Source: Penium margaritaceum
Taxonomy: Eukaryota; Streptophyta; Zygnematophyceae; Desmidiales; Peniaceae
Direction of reading: 5' to 3'
Length of the DNA stretch: 27,809 nucleotides
NCBI GenBank assembly: GCA_023375785.1
Contig: SZWC01002398.1
Span: 197,430 to 225,238 of the forward strand
Shown here: piece by piece, positions 1-10,162 of the stretch
Numbering within the stretch: the stretch's first letter is position 1
How the letters are laid out: every line of letters begins with the position of its first letter
Program-made: the position numbers and the translations under genes
The notes under the pieces: generated by a model
The model's database searches: none
Told to the model about the DNA's origin: nothing
What the model saw: only the letters and a program-made list of their open reading frames with translations

Positions 1-2
1 TC

Positions 3-950
3 GCCATGGTGGAGCGGCAAACGTCCAAGAAGGTGAAGATGCTCCGAAGTGACAACGGGGGTGAGTACGAGGCATGCAAGCCTTGGCTCAAGCATCATGG
101 CATCCGCCACGAGCAAACCACCCCTTACAACCCCCAAAACAACGGCGTTGCCGAGAGGATGAACCAGACCCTACTCGGCATGGTGCGAAGCATGCTCTTC
201 GACGCCAAGCTCCCACCTCGCTTTTGGGCAGAAGTAGCAACAACGGCCTGCTACTTCTTGAATCTCACACCAGAAACCGCCTTGCGGAAGCATGGAAAGG
301 AGCATGAAAAGCAGCTGAAGATCCCATAAGAAGCATGGTCAGGAAAGAAACCCAACGCATCTCATCTAAAGGTGTTTGGGTCAACTGTATGGGTGAAGAT
401 CCAGACGGGAGAAGGTGGAGGCAAGCTTGCCGCACGTTCGAGGAAGTGCGTCATGGTTGGGTACGGCACGTCACAAAAAGCCTATCGGCTTTGGGACCAG
501 GCTGCAGGCAAGCTCGTGAGGAGCCACGAAGTTGTGTTCGACGAACGCACCCTTGGAAAGGGAGACCTGCTGGACCCGACCCTCGCTCCCAAAGCGAGCG
601 AGTGGATAGTGTTGCTTGAGTCTGGAGACCAAGCACCCGATAATTGGCTCGCTATGCCAACAGGTGGTGGGAATGGGAGAGTATCTGTGGAGGATGCCGT
701 AGCATCTGACATAGATGCCAATTCCGAGGCGTCCGGGGCTTCCGAGTCTAACTTGGAGTCTGACGACTCTTTTGACGACGACGACGACGACGACAAACCA
801 CCACCCGTGGAATCACCAGCACCAAAGCAAGAAGCCGCACCAGTACCGCGACGCAGTTTGCGACCAAAGAAAGCACCTTTGTGGTATGAGGATGATTGGG
901 CCGGCCTTGGCTGGTCGTGCATGGCTTGGGGAGAGCCATCCACAGTGGCA
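3..950 (+). pseudogene. Copia-I integrase core (C-terminal half) and acidic linker, broken
   Basis: The fragment starts within the integrase catalytic core. The second catalytic Asp is present in LRSDNGGEY (codon at 51-53), and the catalytic Glu lies in NGVAERMNQ (about 148-174). Both match the usual copia DDE core; the first Asp is upstream of the window. The frame (positions divisible by 3) is stopped by TAA at 327-329, where the minus-strand copy reads CAG. It then continues through the integrase C-terminal part (KVFGSTVWVK, about 370-400) into an acidic linker with seven Asp codons (GAC repeat, about 774-794). The linker ends in the basic Pro-rich stretch RRSLRPKKAP that commonly precedes the copia RT. 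Integrase would insert cDNA into host chromosomes; this copy is inactive. Confidence 0.88.
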
Positions 951-1972
951 GAGGCAATGAATGGCCTAGATGCGGCTAAGTGGAAGGAGGCAGTGGATAG
1001 CGAGCTCGCGTCCATTGCCGAGAACGACACGTGGGTGCTGGTGGATAGACCCGACAAGGCCCACGTGGTGGGATCCAAGTGAGTCCTCTGAGTGAAGAAG
1101 AAGCAAGACGGCGACATTGACAAGTTCAAGGCAAGGGTAGTGGCTAAGGGGTTATCTCAACGCCCGGGCTCCGAGTACGATGAGACGTTTGCGCCCGTCG
1201 TGACCTTTGCTTCCATCCGCTCTCCCTTGGAATTGCAGCCACAAAGAACTTGGAGATACACCAGATGGATGTCAGGAGAACTTTCCTTTATGGGAATCTT
1301 GACAAGGAAGTGTTGATGGAGGTGCCCAAAGGAGTCGAAGCTCCTAAGGGCAAGGTGTGCAAGTTGGTGAAAGCGCTCTACAGGCTGAAACAGGCCCCAA
1401 GGATGTGGTACAAAGAGATGGATGGTTTCATGACCGGCCTGTCCTTTGCGCATTGCCAGAATGACCCGAGCATGTTCGTGCGCGATGATGGGAGTGGGCT
1501 GATGCTGGTTGCGCTCTACGTGGATGATCTGATCATCTGCTCGTCTTCAGTCAAGCTGCTGGATGAGCTGAAGTCTAACCTCAGCAAAAGGTTCATGATG
1601 AAGGACATTTGTCCTCTCGAGTACTGCCTCGGGATTGCCATCCACCGCAACCGAGTAGCAGGCACCATCGAACTCAACCAAACCAAATACATCGGTCAGG
1701 TACTCAAACGCTACCACATGGAAGACTACAAACCTGTCAGCACCCCAATGACGACCGATGCAAAGCTGAAGGCCTCCATGTCGCCAAGCAACAAAGCAGA
1801 ACAAAGGGAGATGCAAGACATCCCCTACCAGTCCGCCGTGGGTAGCATTATGTACGCCATGGTAGGGACTTGTCCGGACATCTGCTATGCTGTGGGACAC
1901 GTGAGCAGATTCGTGGCCAACCCTCGGCCACAACATTGGCAGGCAGTCAAGCGCATCTTGCGCTACCTGTAG
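951..1972 (+). pseudogene. Copia-I reverse transcriptase, broken by stops and a frameshift
   Basis: RNA-dependent DNA polymerase domain (RVT_2 type). It opens with the typical copia segment AKWKEAVDSELASIAENDTW (from about 973). Two stops follow: TGA at 1080-1082 (Trp in the other copy) and TGA at 1089-1091 (Arg CGA in the other copy). One base is lost near 1220, shifting the frame from positions divisible by 3 to positions that leave remainder 2. The second part carries HQMDVRRTFLYG (from about 1256), LKQAPRMWYKEMDGF and the catalytic YVDDL motif at 1517-1531, with both Asp present. It ends at TAG 1970-1972, where the intact copy has CAG. The palm motif is intact, but no full RT can be translated. 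Confidence 0.92.
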
Positions 1973-2509
1973 AAGACACGTCACATGGGCCTCGTCCTTG
2001 GAGGCCAAGAAGGAATGGACCCCCTTCGCTTGAAGTGCTACACTGACGTTGACTGGGGAGGAAATCTCGACGAGAAGAAATCCACCTCTGGATACGTGTG
2101 CATCTTGAATGGCGCTGCCATCTCATTGGCAAGCAGGAAGTAGGATTGTGTTTCTGTGTCCACGGCTGAGGCAGAGTACGTTGCTCTGTCTGAGTTGTGC
2201 AAGGAGAATCAATGGCTGCGCAGCCTGCTTGGCGAAATGAAAGTGCCACAGAAGGATGCCACGATCGTGCACGTGGACAACATGAGCGCCATCTCGATGG
2301 CTGAAGACGAGATCATCTCCCGGCGAACGAAGCACATCGACATACGTTACCACTACTCATGTGACCTGGTCATGAAGAACGTGGTGAAATTGCAGCACTG
2401 CGGCACGAAAAGCATGCTTGCTGAGTGCATGACCAAGCCACTGGAGAGCGACCTGCACTATGCATGCATTTGTGGATTCGGCATGAGGAGTGCGGAAGAG
2501 GAAGGGTGA
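1973..2509 (+). pseudogene. Copia-I RNase H, broken
   Basis: C-terminal RNase H of the copia polyprotein, which removes the RNA template during reverse transcription. Recognisable blocks are YTDVDWGGNLDEKKSTSGYV (about 2039-2098), STAEAEYVALSELCKENQW, HVDNMSAISMAEDE (catalytic-type Asp codon at 2276-2278) and RRTKHIDIRYH. The reading frame is the same as the second RT part. A TAG at 2141-2143 interrupts it where the minus-strand copy has CAG (RKQDCVSV). It ends with GFGMRSAEEEG and a TGA at 2507-2509, about 40 bp before the polypurine tract, which is the normal end of a copia polyprotein. Confidence 0.9.
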
Positions 2510-2550
2510 GCCCCAAGGCATTGATGGAGCCCAGTAAGCGACAGATGGAT

Positions 2551-2570
2551 AGAGGTGGAAGGGAGAGATT
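2551..2570 (+). promoter_or_regulatory. Polypurine tract of Copia-I
   Basis: The purine run AGAGGTGGAAGGGAGAGA lies just before the LTR start TGTTGAAATA. The polypurine tract resists RNase H and primes plus-strand DNA synthesis in LTR elements. The minus-strand element has the equivalent run in the same place, which supports the LTR boundary. Confidence 0.8.
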
Positions 2571-2740
2571 TGTTGAAATAGTATGCACCTTGTCCACAGC
2601 CTAGCTAGCTAGCTACACATACAGACAAGGCATGCACTGCTCTATGGAGTACATCCCCTTGGTTTGTTCTGAGATGGGCCAGGAATGCACTGCCCATAAT
2701 GGGTATGTCCCCTGTGGCTCATCATAGGAACCATACCTTT

Positions 2741-2810
2741 TTGGCTTGGTTGAAAAGGCACCGGAGTCTCAAACAAGAGGTCGCGGGTTCAAACCCCACG
2801 ACGGTCGCAA
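2741..2810 (+). other. tRNA-like (Pol III A/B box) segment inside the LTR
   Basis: TGGCTTGGTTGAAAAGGC at 2742-2759 resembles a tRNA D-arm/A box, and GGTTCAAACC at 2786-2795 matches a T-arm/B box (GGTTCGAAACC type). The spacing fits a tRNA-derived promoter. The T arm can pair (GCGGG with CTCGC in the copy at 21472-22122), but I could not fold a sound anticodon stem, so this is not a functional tRNA gene. It may be an ancient tRNA or SINE fragment captured by the LTR, or chance similarity; it is present in both full LTRs. Confidence 0.5.
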
Positions 2811-2968
2811 TTTTGTTTGTGGCCAAAACGGGGACAGGAAGCTTCTAGGAAGCTTACTAGAGCCTGCTTTGAGGATGACACTTGGCAGTCTAAGGACGCG
2901 CCAAGTAGGACTGTAGGTTGGCTCCAATGGAGCCACTACAAGCAGAAGCTTTAGTAAAGGTCTGCAAG

Positions 2969-2976
2969 TATAAAAG
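2969..2976 (+). promoter_or_regulatory. TATA box of the Copia-I LTR
   Basis: TATAAAAG lies about 240 bp before the LTR end. The other full LTR has TATAAAAT at the same place on the minus strand. Transcription would start roughly 25-35 bp downstream (near 3000). As this is a 3' LTR, transcripts would run outward to the right, toward satellite A. Confidence 0.65.
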
Positions 2977-3217
2977 CCTATACCTTGCATGCATCCATTT
3001 ACAGTTCTTGCCTTTGAGACTCCTCACGGAGTGTCCAACCAAAGGTAGACACTAAAGACCAACATGCGGACTTCGTGAGGTTGCAAACCAAATGAACCTA
3101 AAGTGTGGATGCCTTGTTCGAGGGTGATATATTTTCTTGGTTGCAATACCAAGAGCGGTTGGTGGCCTCCCATGTCGGGACCCGTTTTCTTGACCGTTGC
3201 TATCCGGCGCATTGACA

Positions 3218-3600
3218 AGAGGGAGGGAGGGAGGGAGCGAGATTGGGAGGAGGGGAGGGTGGGAGGGGCGGGCGGACAGGCGGAAGGGAGGGAGGGAGGA
3301 GGAATGGACGGGCAGAGGGACGGAAGGGGGGACGGACCGGACGGGTGGACGCACGGACAGATGGACCTACGGACGGACGGAGGGACAGACGGAGGGAGGA
3401 GAGACGGGAGGGAGGGAGAAAAGGAGAGGGGGGATTGAGAGAGAGAGGGGAGGGAGGAGTATGGGAGGGGAGTGGGGGAGGGGCAGGAGAAATGAGGGCA
3501 AGGGTCGGGGGAAGGAAGGAGAGGGGAGAGGTGTAGGCTCATCCGAGCCCCCGGGATGCGTCGGAGGGGATGGAGGGTGCGGGGGGGGGGGGGGGAGGGG
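3218..3600. repeat. Purine-rich low-complexity tract (GGGA / GGAC) with a G15 run
   Basis: The plus strand is almost pure G and A, with GGGA tetramers (3221-3237), GGAC/GGAT runs (about 3310-3400) and mixed GGA/GAGG further on. It ends with an unbroken run of 15 G at 3581-3595. The GGGA run has the form of a G-quadruplex motif, and the strand asymmetry allows triplex (H-DNA) formation. Open frames here translate into Gly/Arg/Glu- or Pro/Ser-rich simple sequence and are not credible genes. Confidence 0.9.
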
Positions 3601-3761
3601 CAGGCGCCGCACACCTAAGGGCGCCGCGCGCTAACGGGCGTCACACGCCAACGGACGCCGCTCGCCAATGACGGTGACGCCAACGGCCGCCGCGAGCCAA
3701 GAGGGGGCGCCGTCCGCCAACAGGGGGCGCCGCGTGCCAACGGGGGGCGCCGCGCGCCAAC
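3601..3761. repeat. GC-rich minisatellite, 17-20 bp units
   Basis: About nine degenerate copies of a unit close to GGGCGCCGCGCGCCAAC. The CCAAC (or close) anchors start at about 3614, 3631, 3648, 3665, 3680, 3697, 3717, 3737 and 3757. The spacing is 15-17 bp in the left half and 20 bp in the last three units, so there are two length classes. The array is very rich in CpG, unlike the large satellites. Confidence 0.85.
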
Positions 3762-4210
3762 GACGTCGGCAACGCACGCGCAAAAGGGAAGACGTGCTCC
3801 GAGAGAGCCAAACCGGCAACGGGGAGACAAGGGAGAGGGGCAAAGCACCAACGCGCCCCGGAGGAGTGATCCGAACGATGGCGGCGGCGCTCGGCACACA
3901 GGCGGAAAGGGGAGAAGCGACGGGTGACGCCGAGGATGAGTGGGATCGCAGCGACTTGTTGAGGGCGGAAGGGAAGATGACGTGGGATGTGAAGGTTCAC
4001 GTCCGTGGCTTGATGCCATGATGAGAAGAGCAAAATGTTTAGATAAAGAAGTGGAATACAACGAGGTTCGATATCCTAAGTATGCAACAAACAAGGACGC
4101 GCCACCCAGTTGGTTTGGCGCGCTCGAACACAATTTCAACGGCTTGTAGCCGTTAACTGAAGCAGCCCAAAGTGGGGCGCATTCCTAATGCGGGCAAGGT
4201 CATGCGGGCA
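3762..4210. other. Non-coding spacer, no gene seen
   Basis: Mixed sequence between the minisatellite and satellite A. Open frames exist on both strands but are low-complexity on the left, show no domain that I recognise and do not continue past either repeat. A perfect inverted repeat with 7-bp arms (AACGGCT / AGCCGTT, 3-base loop) lies at 4138-4154, and a short direct repeat of ATGCGGGCAAG lies near 4190-4212. Neither has an evident function. Confidence 0.6.
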
Positions 4211-7200
4211 AGAACCTATACAAACTACTTTCATCTGTACTGCTGTACAGATTAGTACAACATTGTGCAGAGTAGTACAACTCTGTAACAATCCGTACAA
4301 CCACATACAATTCCACTGTACAAAATGTTTTGCCACTCCATAGACCTGCGTAAAACTCGGTACAAATCCATACAAGTCCGTAGAACTCCGTACATCTCCA
4401 GTCAACCTCGTACAGCTCCGTACAATTCCGTACAAGTCTGTACAAGTCTGCACAACATTGGACAACACCGTAGATGCCGTAAAACTCTGTTCAACTTGGT
4501 ATAACTCCGTACAATTGTGTACAACTCCCCACAACCCAGAAAAACTTCGTACAACTGCGGACTGCATTGTAGAACTCTGTACAACTCTGTATACCTCTAT
4601 ACAGCTCTGCACAGCTCTGTACAACTTTGTACAATTTTGAATGATTATGTAAAACTCATTACAACTCTGTACGACTCCGTACAACTCTTCACAACTCCGT
4701 GCAACTCGGAAACACCCCGTGCAATCCCATAAAACTCCTTACAACTGTGTAGAACTCCATACAAATCCATAAATCTTCGTACAACTCTGCACAACTTCGT
4801 ACAAATTCTTACCACTCTGTACAACTCTGTACAATTACGTACAACTCCGTAAAACTCTGGAAAAATCTGTACAACTCCATAAAACCTTATACAACTTCGT
4901 ACAACTTTGTACAACCCCGTAGAAATCCATACATCTTTGCAGAATTCCGTAAAAATTTGTTCAACTCCGTACAACTCTGGAAAACTCCATACAATTCCTT
5001 CAAATGCCTAAAACTTCTTTCGATTCTGTAGAACTCTGTACAACATTGTACAACTCTGTAAAACTTGTAAAACTTCACACAGTTCTAAAAGACTCCATAA
5101 GAATTAGTACAACTCTATACAAATTGGTACAACTCTGTACAAGTCCTTACAAATTCATACAACTCGGTGCAACTCCACAAAGCTTTGTACAACTCCGTCA
5201 AATCTGTAAAACTCCATACAAATAATGAAAAATCCATACAACTACGTACAACTCCAAGAAATCCCTTACAATTCTGTACAACTCTGTTTAACTCCATAGA
5301 ACTCCATACAACTCTGTAAAATCTATACAAATCCGTATGACTCTGTACTCCTTACAACTCCTAACAACTCAATATAACTAAGTACAACCCCGCACAACTC
5401 CATACAAATCTGCATTAATCTAGAGAAATCTGTCCAACTCTGTACAATTCTGTACAACTCTATACACCACCGTATACCTTCGTAGAAATCTGTGCAAATC
5501 TATACAACTCGGTACAGCTCCATGCAACTTCGCACACTTCAGTGCAACTCCATAAAACTCTATACAACTCTGTACAACTCGGTATAAGTGAATAAAACTC
5601 TATACAGCTTTTAACGGTTCCGTACAACTGTGTACAACTCCTTACAACTCCGTACAACTCGGTACAACTCCGTACAACCCCATAAAACCCTGTATAGCTC
5701 CATACAAATGTGTGTATCTCCATACAACCCGATACAATTCCGTACAACTATGTACATCTCTGAACAAATCCGTACAACTCTGTACAACTCTGTAAAAATC
5801 CCTTAAAACTCCATAGAATCCTGTACACCTCTTTACATTTCCGTAAATATCCATAAAACTCCATACACCTCCATAAAGTTCTCTAAACTGAATGTTCTGT
5901 ACAACACTGTGCATCTTGTTACAAATCCGTGCAATCCCATACAACATCGTCCGACTTTGTACAACTCTATATAGCCCTGTATGAATTTTCTTAGCACTGT
6001 ACAAGGCCGTAAAACTTCATACAAGTCCTTACAACTCTATACAACTCCGTATAGTTCCGTACGATTGCATACTTCTCCGTACACATCCACACAACTCCGT
6101 ACAACACAGTGCATTGTAAGACTCCAGAGAAATCCACAAACCTCCCTACACCTCCGTACAACTTCGTTCAACCTGGTAAAACTCCATACAACTCCGTACA
6201 ACTCTGTACACCCTTTCTAATTGTCTACAAAAGTGGAAAACTCCGTACAGCTCGGTACAACTCTGAATAACTCCGTAGAACTCCGTACAACTCTGTACAA
6301 CTTCGTACAACTCTGTAAAAATCTGTACAACCCCGCACAAGTATGTAAAACTTTGTATAACATTGTGCAATACCGTTAAACTATGTAGAACTTTGTATAA
6401 CGCTATATAGCTCCGTATAACACCGTACAAATCTGAAAAACATAGCACAATTCCGTTCAACTCTCTACAACTCTGTACAAACCCGTTGAGCTCTGCGCGA
6501 CTACGCACAACTCTATACAACTCCTTAGAACTATGTATAACTCCTTACAACTCCGTACAACTCTGTAAAAATTTGTACAACTCCGTACAACACTGTATGA
6601 TTATGGACAATGTTTTACGGTACCATACAATGGCATACAATCTCTACACCTTCTTACAACTTTGTTCAATTCCGTACAAGACCATAAAACTCTGTATAGC
6701 ACAGTAAAACTTTGTACAACTCCGTACAACTACGTACAACTCCACACAACTCCACACAACTCAGTACAACTCCATAATACTCTGTACTACTCCATACAAC
6801 TTCATACAGCTCCGTACAACTCTGTATAACTCCTTACAAATCTGTACAACAACGTTTAACTCTGTACAGCTCTGTACAACCCCGTGCAACTCTGTGAAAT
6901 CCTGTACAACTCTGTACAATTCCTTACAACTCGGTACGACACCGTACAACTCCATACAACTCTGTAAAAATCTGTACAACTCTGAACAACTCTGTAAAAC
7001 CCCCTACACCTTGTACAGTTCCGTGCAACTATGTACAACTGCGTACAGCCTCATACAGCTCCGTACAACTATGTAGAACTTAATTCATTACTCTGTACAA
7101 CTCTTTTTAACTTCATACAACTACGTACAACTCAGTACAGCTCTGAACAACTTTGTATGACTCCGTACAACTCACTTGAACTTCATAAAACTATGTACAA

Positions 7201-8981
7201 CTATGTAAAACTCCTTACAATTCCATAGGACTCGGTATAACTCTGTACAACTCTGTTGAACCATGTACAAGTTGGTACAACTCCATACAATACCGTACTG
7301 CAGGAAAATCCGCACAAATCCATGCTTTTCCGTACAGCTTTGTACAACTCCATAGAACTCTGTACAACTCTGCATAATGATGCACAACTCTGTACAAATC
7401 CGTACAACTTTGTACAACTTTGTACAACTCTGGACAACTCTGTAGAACTCAAGACACCTCAGTTGAACTCTATACAACTTTTTACAGGTTTTTAAAACTC
7501 CATACAACTTCATACAAATCCGTTAAAAGATGTACAACAGTGTACCATCCCGCACAAATTTTTACAGCTTTGTAAAAATCCACACAATTTTGTCCAACTC
7601 CATACGACTGCGTACAACTCCATACAACTCTGCACAACTTTGTCTAACATTGCAAAACGTTTTACAACTCTGTACAACTATGTAAATCTTTGTACAGCTC
7701 CGCAAAGCTTTGTACAACTCCGTACAAATTGTAAAATCTCCAGACAGCTATGGAAATCTGTGCATAACTCTGTAAAACTTGGTAGAGCTCCGAAGGAATT
7801 TCTAGAACTCCATACAACTCCGTTCAAATCTGTACAACTTTGTACAGTTTCTGAGAAATGCGTACAAATCCATACAACTACGTGAAGATTTTCACAGCTC
7901 TATACATCATCACACAGCTCCATAAAAATCCATACAACTCCGTTGAGCTCCATAGAACTCTGTACAATAATGTACAAATGTGTTGTATCCTGTACAACTC
8001 AGTACAGCTACGTAAAACTGCATAAAACTCCGCAGAACCACAAAAAACTCTGCACGATTCCATACAGCTCCATACAACTCCTCACAACTCTTTACAAATC
8101 CCTGAAACTCTGTACAACTCCGTACAACTCCACATAATTTTGTGTAAATCAGAAAACCTTAGTACAACTCTGTACAACTCCATGTTACTCCGTACAAATC
8201 CACACAGCCTGTACAACCCGTACAGCTCTTTTGAAATCCGTACAACTCTGCACAAATCTGTAAAACTCGAGAAAACTCTGTACATCTTAGTACAACTATG
8301 CAAAAATCTGTACACCTTTGTGCAACTCCGTACAACCACTTACAGCTCCGTATAACTCCGTACAAGTCCGTACAAGTCCGTACAACTCTGTATGACATTG
8401 TATAATATCATTCAACTCCATACAAATCCATGTAACTCCGTACAAATCTGCAAGACTTAGTACAACTCTGGATACCTGCATACAACTTCATAAGACTCTG
8501 TACAACTCCATAAAACTCTATGCACCCTGAGCAACTCTGTATAACTCTATACGAATTTCTACAGGCTCATACAACTCCATACATGTCTGCACAAATCTTT
8601 ACAATTTTGTTCAGCTCCTTACAACTCCATACATATTTGTAAAACTTTGTATAACACCGTTCAACTCTGTACAATCCTGCACAAGTCTGTACCACTCCAT
8701 ACAACACCGTGGGATATTGTTCAACTCAGTACATTTCCACATAACTCTGTACAATTCCGTACAACTCCGTACAACTCCGTGTAACTCTGTACAACTCTGT
8801 ACATTCCGGTAAAACTCCGTACAATTCCATACAACTTTGTACAACTCTGTGCAACTCCGTATGTTTTCGTATAACTCTGTACAACTCCGTGCATTTTTGT
8901 ATAACTCCATACAACTCCGTACAATTCTGTTTAACTCCGTACAAATCCGCATAAATCCGTACAACTCTGCACAAATCCATA
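4211..8981. repeat. Satellite A, 10-bp unit (about GTACAACTCC)
   Basis: About 4.8 kb of head-to-tail degenerate 10-bp units, roughly 475 copies. The consensus is close to GTACAACTCC. The CG at the unit junction occurs as CG, TG or CA (ACTCCGTA, ACTCTGTA, ACTCCATA). Other common variants are ACAAATCC and TAAAACTC. Because 10 is not a multiple of 3 and the unit contains no stop trinucleotide in any phase on either strand, long open frames arise by themselves. They encode decapeptide repeats such as CTELYGVVQS and are not genes. I did not detect blocks of higher-order repetition by eye. The array abuts the broken RT of Copia-II on its right. Confidence 0.97.
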
Positions 8982-8984
8982 ATT

Positions 8985-10162
8985 GGCCTGCCCCAGCTCA
9001 AGCGTGCGTGCCCTCCGGCTCCACGTTATGCTCATCCCAAGGTAGTACTCAAGCTCCCCCATGCCGGACATCTGAAATCTGCTACTCAGCTGCTCCTTCT
9101 ACTCCGGTACAGCCTGTAGATAATAGGAATACAAAATCAGATTTTCCACGTAGAGTGCGACAATATGATGGAGCTGGCTGTTGCACCGCATGTACACACT
9201 ATGATCAGATTCACAGCGTTTGAAGACGAGCTGTGCCAGAAGCCGTCCATCTGCTGGTACCAACACGGAGGTGACTCTTCTAGCCCGTACAAGGACTTGC
9301 GCAGCTTGCACATCTTGCCCTCCGGTGCGTCCACCCCCTTCGGTACCTCCATGAAGATGTTCTTGTCAAGGATTTCATTGTGGAACGCAGTTTTCACGCC
9401 CATTTGGTGCAGCTCATTTTCCTTGGCAGCTGCCATAGCGAGGATCGCCCGGGTGCTCGTGAACTTGGCAACGGGGGCAAACTTCTTGTCGTAGTTTTTG
9501 CCCTTGCATTGTGCAAATCCCTTTGCCACTAGCCGTGCCTTGTAATTCTCCACTTTACCCTCCTTGGTGTACTTGGTTTTGAAGATCCACTTGGAGCTGA
9601 TGACCTTGGCGTATTTGGGCCGGTCCACGAGCTACCAAGTGTCCTTCTCGGCAATGGACACCAGCTCTGACTTGATAACTGCTTCCCACTGCTCCGCTTC
9701 AGGCCGTGCAGGTGCCTCTTGCATGGTTGTCGGCTCCGCTATGGCTGCCATCATGCACCGCGCCATGCCGATCCAGCTGCCTGTTGCTGCGTTGTACCGT
9801 TTTGCCGCATTCAACTGCCTTCGGTTGCGTCGCGGTGATTTCGGTGACGCCGGTGGCTGGTCCTGCTATCGCTCCTCGACAGCACCGTTCACGTCCCCAG
9901 CCTCCTCTGCTTTGGCTGCTAGGTCCTGTGCCTCTGTGAAAATTGCATTTGCACCATCACCCTGTTGCACCCCAGCACCATCGCACTCCGAAGATGCTTC
10001 GTCACTGTCGAAGTCCGCTGGCTCCTCCTCATGCGTTAGGAGCTGGAGCCACTCCTGTTTTGGAGAGTCCACCACGCTGATGTCTCTGCTGCTGCTGCTG
10101 CTGTATGTCTGCTGCTCATCAAAATCAACTTCACGGCTACTTAAGACCTCCGCCTTGCTCAC
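8985..10162 (-). pseudogene. Copia-II linker and N-terminal part of reverse transcriptase, broken and truncated
   Basis: The Glu/Asp-rich linker (10162 down to about 9860, with a serine run from a CAG/CTG microsatellite at about 10087-10104) leads into RT. The RT begins near 9720 with AEQWEAVIKSELVSIAEKDTW and a TAG at about 9632. It continues with KWIFKTKYTKEGKVENYKAR, LHQMGVKTAFHNEIL and CKLRKSLYGLEESPPCWYQQ, then a one-base frameshift near 9245. The catalytic motif at 9141-9152 reads YVEN instead of YVDD, so both catalytic Asp are lost. A recognisable tail (SSRFQMSGMGELEYYLGMSI) runs to about 8985, where satellite A starts. The domain is non-functional for three independent reasons. Confidence 0.9.

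Larger units (their letters stand above)
1..3217 (+). mobile_element. Copia-I LTR retrotransposon, 3' part, degenerate
   Basis: This is a Ty1/copia-type element entering from the left window edge inside the integrase core and running through linker, reverse transcriptase, RNase H, polypurine tract and a 3' LTR. The order integrase before RT is diagnostic of copia (Pseudoviridae) rather than gypsy. The coding part is broken by stops at 327, 1080, 1089, 1970 and 2141 and by a one-base frameshift near 1220, so it cannot encode a working polyprotein. It is the same family as the minus-strand element at 21472-27809, with near-identical protein blocks and LTRs. The LTR end at 3217 is followed directly by purine-rich DNA (agagg at 3218-3222 would be the target duplication, but the other end lies outside the window). 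Confidence 0.93.
2571..3217 (+). repeat. Copia-I 3' LTR (647 bp)
   Basis: The LTR starts TGTTGAAATA and ends GCATTGACA, giving the standard TG...CA termini with a short inverted repeat (TGTTGA / TTGACA). The boundaries were set by comparison with the LTRs at 21472-22122 and 27588-27809: similarity stops at the same base in all three. Inside it are a tRNA-like segment (2741-2810), a TATA box (2969-2976) and a small hairpin near 3020-3035 (ACTCC/GGAGT arms). The region downstream of the TATA box, about 220 bp, would be R-U5. Confidence 0.9.

Noticed and set aside
2741..2810. Functional tRNA gene
   Set aside because: The A and B boxes look right, but I could not form a proper anticodon stem or acceptor stem. 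It is kept only as a tRNA-like segment.
3024..3640. Open frames rich in Pro/Ser (minus) or Gly/Arg (plus)
   Set aside because: Translations of the purine-rich tract and LTR edge; low complexity with no motif.
3615..4149. Overlapping open frames on both strands, up to 174 codons
   Set aside because: They begin within the GC-rich minisatellite, have no recognisable domain, and overlap on both strands.
4211..8981. Many open frames of 60-128 codons on both strands (MYRVVQSCTELYGVV-like and LYNSVQLCTT-like)
   Set aside because: They are translations of the stop-free 10-bp satellite in various phases. They overlap each other on both strands, have a fixed ten-residue period and show no domain.
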